From NCBI GenBank assembly GCA_013398955.1, contig VWPU01004545.1, positions 1 to 64,000 of the forward strand: a stretch of DNA of 64,000 nt, written 5' to 3'. The stretch is from Callaeas wilsoni (Eukaryota; Chordata; Aves; Passeriformes; Callaeidae). Below, piece by piece: positions 60,201 through 64,000 of this stretch. Both the position numbers and the translations under genes were made by a program. Under the pieces are notes generated by a model, which made no database searches, was not told the DNA's origin, and saw only the letters and a program-made list of their open reading frames with translations. The first letter of the stretch is position 1; the number at the start of each line of letters is the position of its first letter.

Positions 60201-63200
60201 CTGTGCCCTGCTGTGTCCGAGTGTAAGGACTCTGTTCTGGCTGTGCTATCACAAGAGAAGGCAGCGAGAGAGGAAAAAAGAGGTGGTGAGTCAGCTGTGC
60301 CTGTAATACATTAGTTAATTGTTGCTCTATGGTAGGTAAATTGTTTGGTAATGTCCGACACAGAAGCTGAGCAAAAAGCGTGAAACTGCTTAACGACTCT
60401 GCTCGTAAAACACACCTCTCTAGTTCTTGGGGAGCCAGGGATGGCACTGCTCCATGGCTGACGTCTCAACAATAGAAATGTTAATTCTCTCTGAATAGAA
60501 AACCTTGATAGTTGTGGCTAGGACTCAGGCCTCACCCTTAACTCCCTCAAAGTTGTTTCTTTCTTCCCCTCAATTCTTATACAAAATAACTTTCTTAATC
60601 GTGGCAACAGACTGAGATTGGTATCAGCGTAAATCCAAGTGTAAGCTCTGTCCTAATGTTTTTGCATGAATGCAAGGTATTGAATGTCTTCTGGGGTGCT
60701 TTGCATGGTGGTTATTTTAGACAGAAAAGTCTAGACAGTTCTTAGGATCTATTGCACATCTCTACACCTGCCAAAATTTGGGAGAGAGTTTTGTTCAAAT
60801 TACACTGCTGTTCCTCAGAAAGGTTTTCACAACACGCATAACACTAACTGAACTGCTCTATCTCACTCTCCCGCCCCCAAAAAATCTCTGCTACTAGTGT
60901 TCTAAAACTTGAACAATATTCTGAAATTGCTATTTTTATTTCTACCTTTCCTCATTCTCTAACAATAATGTAAATAGGAAGGATATTCTTTTGTGCATGG
61001 TTTTGTTGTATGTGCAAGAAATAAAGATTTCACACATATGATTGAGACAACGGCTTTTTAAACACACTTTGAGCCTAAAATTAATAGATTAGCTTTGAGA
61101 AAGGCTCTTCAGTGGATAAAGGAGATAAATATAGATACCTTTTTTCAATGTCAGTCTTAATTGTCTTTTTTCAGAATTACAGAAAACTACTTTCTTGCTT
61201 GAACCTGCTAATTTTGCACTGTTGAGAATGACCTGGCATGTGAGGAAGTATCTTTCTAAGTAATGTAAGGAATTATCTAAGTAATGTGGACTTGCTTTTT
61301 ATAGTTTTTAGTTCATCTCAGTTCTTCAGCAATATCCACAGACTGCGGTCAGCAATACCAAGTCTCCATAAGGTTCTGAAGCTCATGGAGAAAATACATG
61401 GAAAATTATAGATGTTTGGAAGAAGGAAAAAATGAGCAGTTAATTTAGACTACTAGTGACATTTAAATGCTAATTTAAAAACTTTGCTTAAATATTATTA
61501 AAATTTATTGAACTGGATTATGAGTCCTTTTTCCTCCCTCCTCCCTTCCCTCTTGGAAGTGTGGTTTGCACATGATGTTTTTGATTTGCATATAATGTTT
61601 AAACATTTCATTCATATGATGGAAAATTAAATGATAGGCTATAAAATGTGGTTGCAATCACAATTAAAATGTTTAATATTTCCCCCTAGGTTTCTTAGTG
61701 AAAATAATAACAATGTTCCTAATGTTGGTAAGCTCATCTTAAACTATCTACCAATACATGATTTTGTGGGTCTGTCTTCACTTCCTGCTTTGCATAGTTT
61801 TGGTCACTTAATCCTAAATACATGTCTAGCTGAGCAGCTGTGCCACTGTGTTGGCTGTTCTGAGTCAACATTTGTGCAATTTTGTAGTATTTTATTTTAT
61901 AAAATATAGTCCTACAGTGTAATTGTAAAAGTATTTTTTTTAAGGACTCTTCTTTAAAAAAAAAATTTAAAAGTAGCACTTCAGGTTGTAGTAAACCTTC
62001 AAGAATGGGCAAGCATGAGTTAAAAAAAGCACAGGCAAACTAAAAGCCACAGTTATATTTCTTGGGGAGGATATATACATTTGAGTCTCCATGTTTTAGC
62101 ATAGAATTAAGTTCTAGAAAGGATAAGTAGGCAAAACCCACACTGCATCAAAAAAACTTAAAAAATAAAACCTTAACTGCATGCTGAATGAAGTGTTTTA
62201 TTTTAGATGTTTGTATAGTTTGTAATGGAAACTATGGGCTTACAAGAGTAAATGATGGGAAACAGTGGTCTGTGAGGCAGCAGTAAAAATTGGGAATGCC
62301 AAATATGTGCACTGTATGTCAGCACTGGTTGTGAATTTGTTTGAAAAAATAAATTGTCAAACAATGAAGGCCAGTTATTTTTTTTTATTACTTTTCCTGG
62401 GAAAAGAGTTTGTATAGCCTAAGGGGGAATTTGGTGCCTGTGGGAAAGAGAACAGTGTGCTCAATTTTCAAAATTTGTGCAGCTTTGCCAAGACATATGG
62501 GAAGAAACAAGAGTGCACCCTAAACGACTGTAGCCCTGGGAGACTCTGCTACTCTTGCATGCGGGTTTCCCCATTCATAATTATGCTTAAAAATCAAGCT
62601 GTGGGCACTGGTAGCTGCACGGGGAGGAGTTGCGCTTGCTCAGCCAGATGTTGAAATACTCTAATAATTGAGCTTGCCCGAGTCATGTAAAGGGGTGTCT
62701 GTCCTCATTAACTCGAAAACGCAAGTGGTGTGTGCTTAGTCGGCCTGTTCCTTTGGGAGCCCATCCTCTGCACAGCTGCTGTGAGCAGGCACTTGCAAGG
62801 GAGCAGTGGCTGCTCCTGCCGCTGTTTGGAAGTGAGAGGTTTCATGTGACTCCTCAAACCCTCTTTGTGATTTGCGTCAAATGTTTTCTTGGGGGTTGAG
62901 TGTGCTGGGAGTGCTTGTTTTCCAGGCTGCTACTGCGGCTCCACGAGTGGAACTGAGTGCTGGTGTTTTGGCTCTCATTTCCCTGTAGTTCAGGATGCTG
63001 TTCGCTGTTCGCGTTTCTCATCTGCTGCATTCCGTATCCTGTCCATCTCAATGGTTTCCTTTTGAACCAGCGTTGTGCATAAACATCCTTTATTCAACTA
63101 AAGGTTCAACCTTTTTTTTTTAAAAAGGAATGGTGAAACAATGTAGCTGTTGTGGACGATACAAAGTAGATGTCAAATGTGTAATATGAATTTTTCTCAT

Positions 63201-63499
63201 GTCAACTGTTTTCAATGAATGTGGTGTATTCCTGCTGAATAGACCTAATTGGGTCCGTTCCTTTTGCTCTAGCCAATATGTCGAAGGGGAACAGAGTTAC
63301 AAGAGCACTGCAACATTTTTAAAATAACGCATCCATCCAAATTCCCCCCCAGATTGTTGCTGCTCACAGGCTCTTAAAAAACAGAGGAAATAAAGAGAAT
63401 ACACAAGGAAACAGGATTAGCACATGAAGCTTAGTAAAATAAGATGAAAACCAGAAACACTTCCTGTAATCACTTGGGAAAACCTACTGTAGAGAACAG
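57285..63499. other. Intronic stretch, nothing recognised
   Basis: AT-rich intron. A short direct repeat of TCTAAGTAATGT occurs at 61255 and 61276. Open frames at 58293-58592 and 59829-60314 have no recognisable domain or splice support. No CNKSR3 exon was recognised. Confidence 0.45.
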
Positions 63500-63516
63500 G
63501 ATCATAGAATCACAGT
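63500..63516 (-). mobile_element. Possible CR1 terminal scrap
   Basis: GATCATAGAATCACAG is the hallmark opening of a reverse-oriented CR1 3' end. What follows (TTTAAAGTGAGGATTTGG) only loosely fits, so this may be a very diverged or tiny fragment. Confidence 0.3.
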
Positions 63517-64000
63517 TTAAAGTGAGGATTTGGGGGATATTGCTGGGACAAAATAGTCTAAACTGTTTTAAAAATACTTCTATCTAGAAAAATGAATTAG
63601 ATTTCTTACTGGTGTGTGTTGTTGATCCTTAGCAAGGGTAAGCAATGGCTGCTTCAGGACGCTGCAGGGTCTTATAAATCAAAGTAATAATGAGACTTGT
63701 GCCAAACATCCTTTTGATTGCTTTGCCTTTGTGGTTTTTTTTTTTTGTTCATTTTCCTTCTCATCATTTTATGCTTTTGTTTCTTTGCTTGTTTAACTAG
63801 GCTTTGGGCAAGATCTTTGTTCTTGCCTTGCCTTGAATTGATTTCTTTTTTGCCAGTTGGTTTTTTTTTTTTATGTTTCTTTGGATGCCCCTTAGGGTTT
63901 GGGTTACCCTGGTGTCTATGTCCCTTGGTCACTTTGCCTGTGCAGATAACAAAGGCACATTTCTACTGGCTGAGCTTCATCCACAAGGAGCAGGCAGGTT
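63517..64000. other. Intronic stretch with T-rich tracts
   Basis: T-rich runs near 63737-63747 and 63860-63872 create a lysine-rich minus-strand open frame that is a composition artefact. Nothing else seen. Confidence 0.45.

Larger units (their letters stand above)
36127..64000 (+). other. CNKSR3 intron 1 (extends beyond the window)
   Basis: Following the phase-1 donor I looked on the + strand for the next SAM-domain exon (expected to begin LDDCLQQY or similar) and did not find it by eye up to 64000. A large first intron is usual in this gene in mammals. The interval contains CpG-rich sequence to about 37150, then AT-rich DNA with CR1 pieces, a dispersed duplication, T-rich tracts (49923-49940, 56062-56080, 56318-56331) and no other gene I can support. 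A missed short exon is possible. Confidence 0.65.

Noticed and set aside
63672..63932. Lysine-rich minus-strand open frame of 86 codons
   Set aside because: It is produced by T-rich tracts on the + strand and has no domain or splice support.
36127..64000. CNKSR3 exon 2 (LDDCLQQY-type SAM sequence)
   Set aside because: Looked for by eye on the + strand and not found; probably beyond the window, though a missed exon cannot be excluded.

Overview
The window looks like vertebrate nuclear DNA, most probably from a bird. It is AT-rich and very sparse in genes, with one sharp CpG island. Its retroposons are CR1 3' ends carrying the typical avian terminal words (for example ATTCTATG at the 57.28 kb copy), together with heavily decayed L2-type and MIR-type relics. 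There is no bacterial-type gene packing and no CRISPR, IS element or operon.

The only gene I recognise with confidence is CNKSR3 (connector enhancer of KSR 3), on the + strand. Its first coding exon lies at 36075-36126 inside a CpG island, with an optimal Kozak ATG, and encodes the start of the N-terminal SAM domain before a good splice donor. I found no second exon, so 36127-64000 is read as intron 1. That intron holds CR1 fragments, a dispersed 103-bp duplication, a canonical G-quadruplex motif, a possible retrocopy tail and one possible alternative first exon (51387-51498) that ends in the same splice phase as the recognised exon 1.

Upstream of the island, 1-35690 is intergenic. It contains ancient repeats (L2-like reverse-transcriptase relic at 8.83-9.07 kb, MIR-like relics at 10.9 and 29.6 kb, L2-like tail at 22.96-23.16 kb), several perfect hairpins and a 115-bp tandem duplication. 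In mammals the CNKSR3-SCAF8 interval is a gene-poor stretch (recalled, not checked).

The most interesting stretch is 23.4-26.8 kb. Four exon-like open segments on the + strand, at 23436-23614, 23763-23859 (or -23909), 24364-24461 and 26288-26413, each have a strong acceptor, mostly good donors and mutually compatible phases. They end in a stop codon, with an AATAAA about 365 bases further on. Joined, they would give a small cysteine-containing, mostly helical protein with N-glycosylation sequons, reminiscent in exon phase and cysteine placement of short-chain helical cytokines such as IL-7. No signal-peptide exon was found and no search could be run, so this is a hypothesis for testing, not an identified gene.
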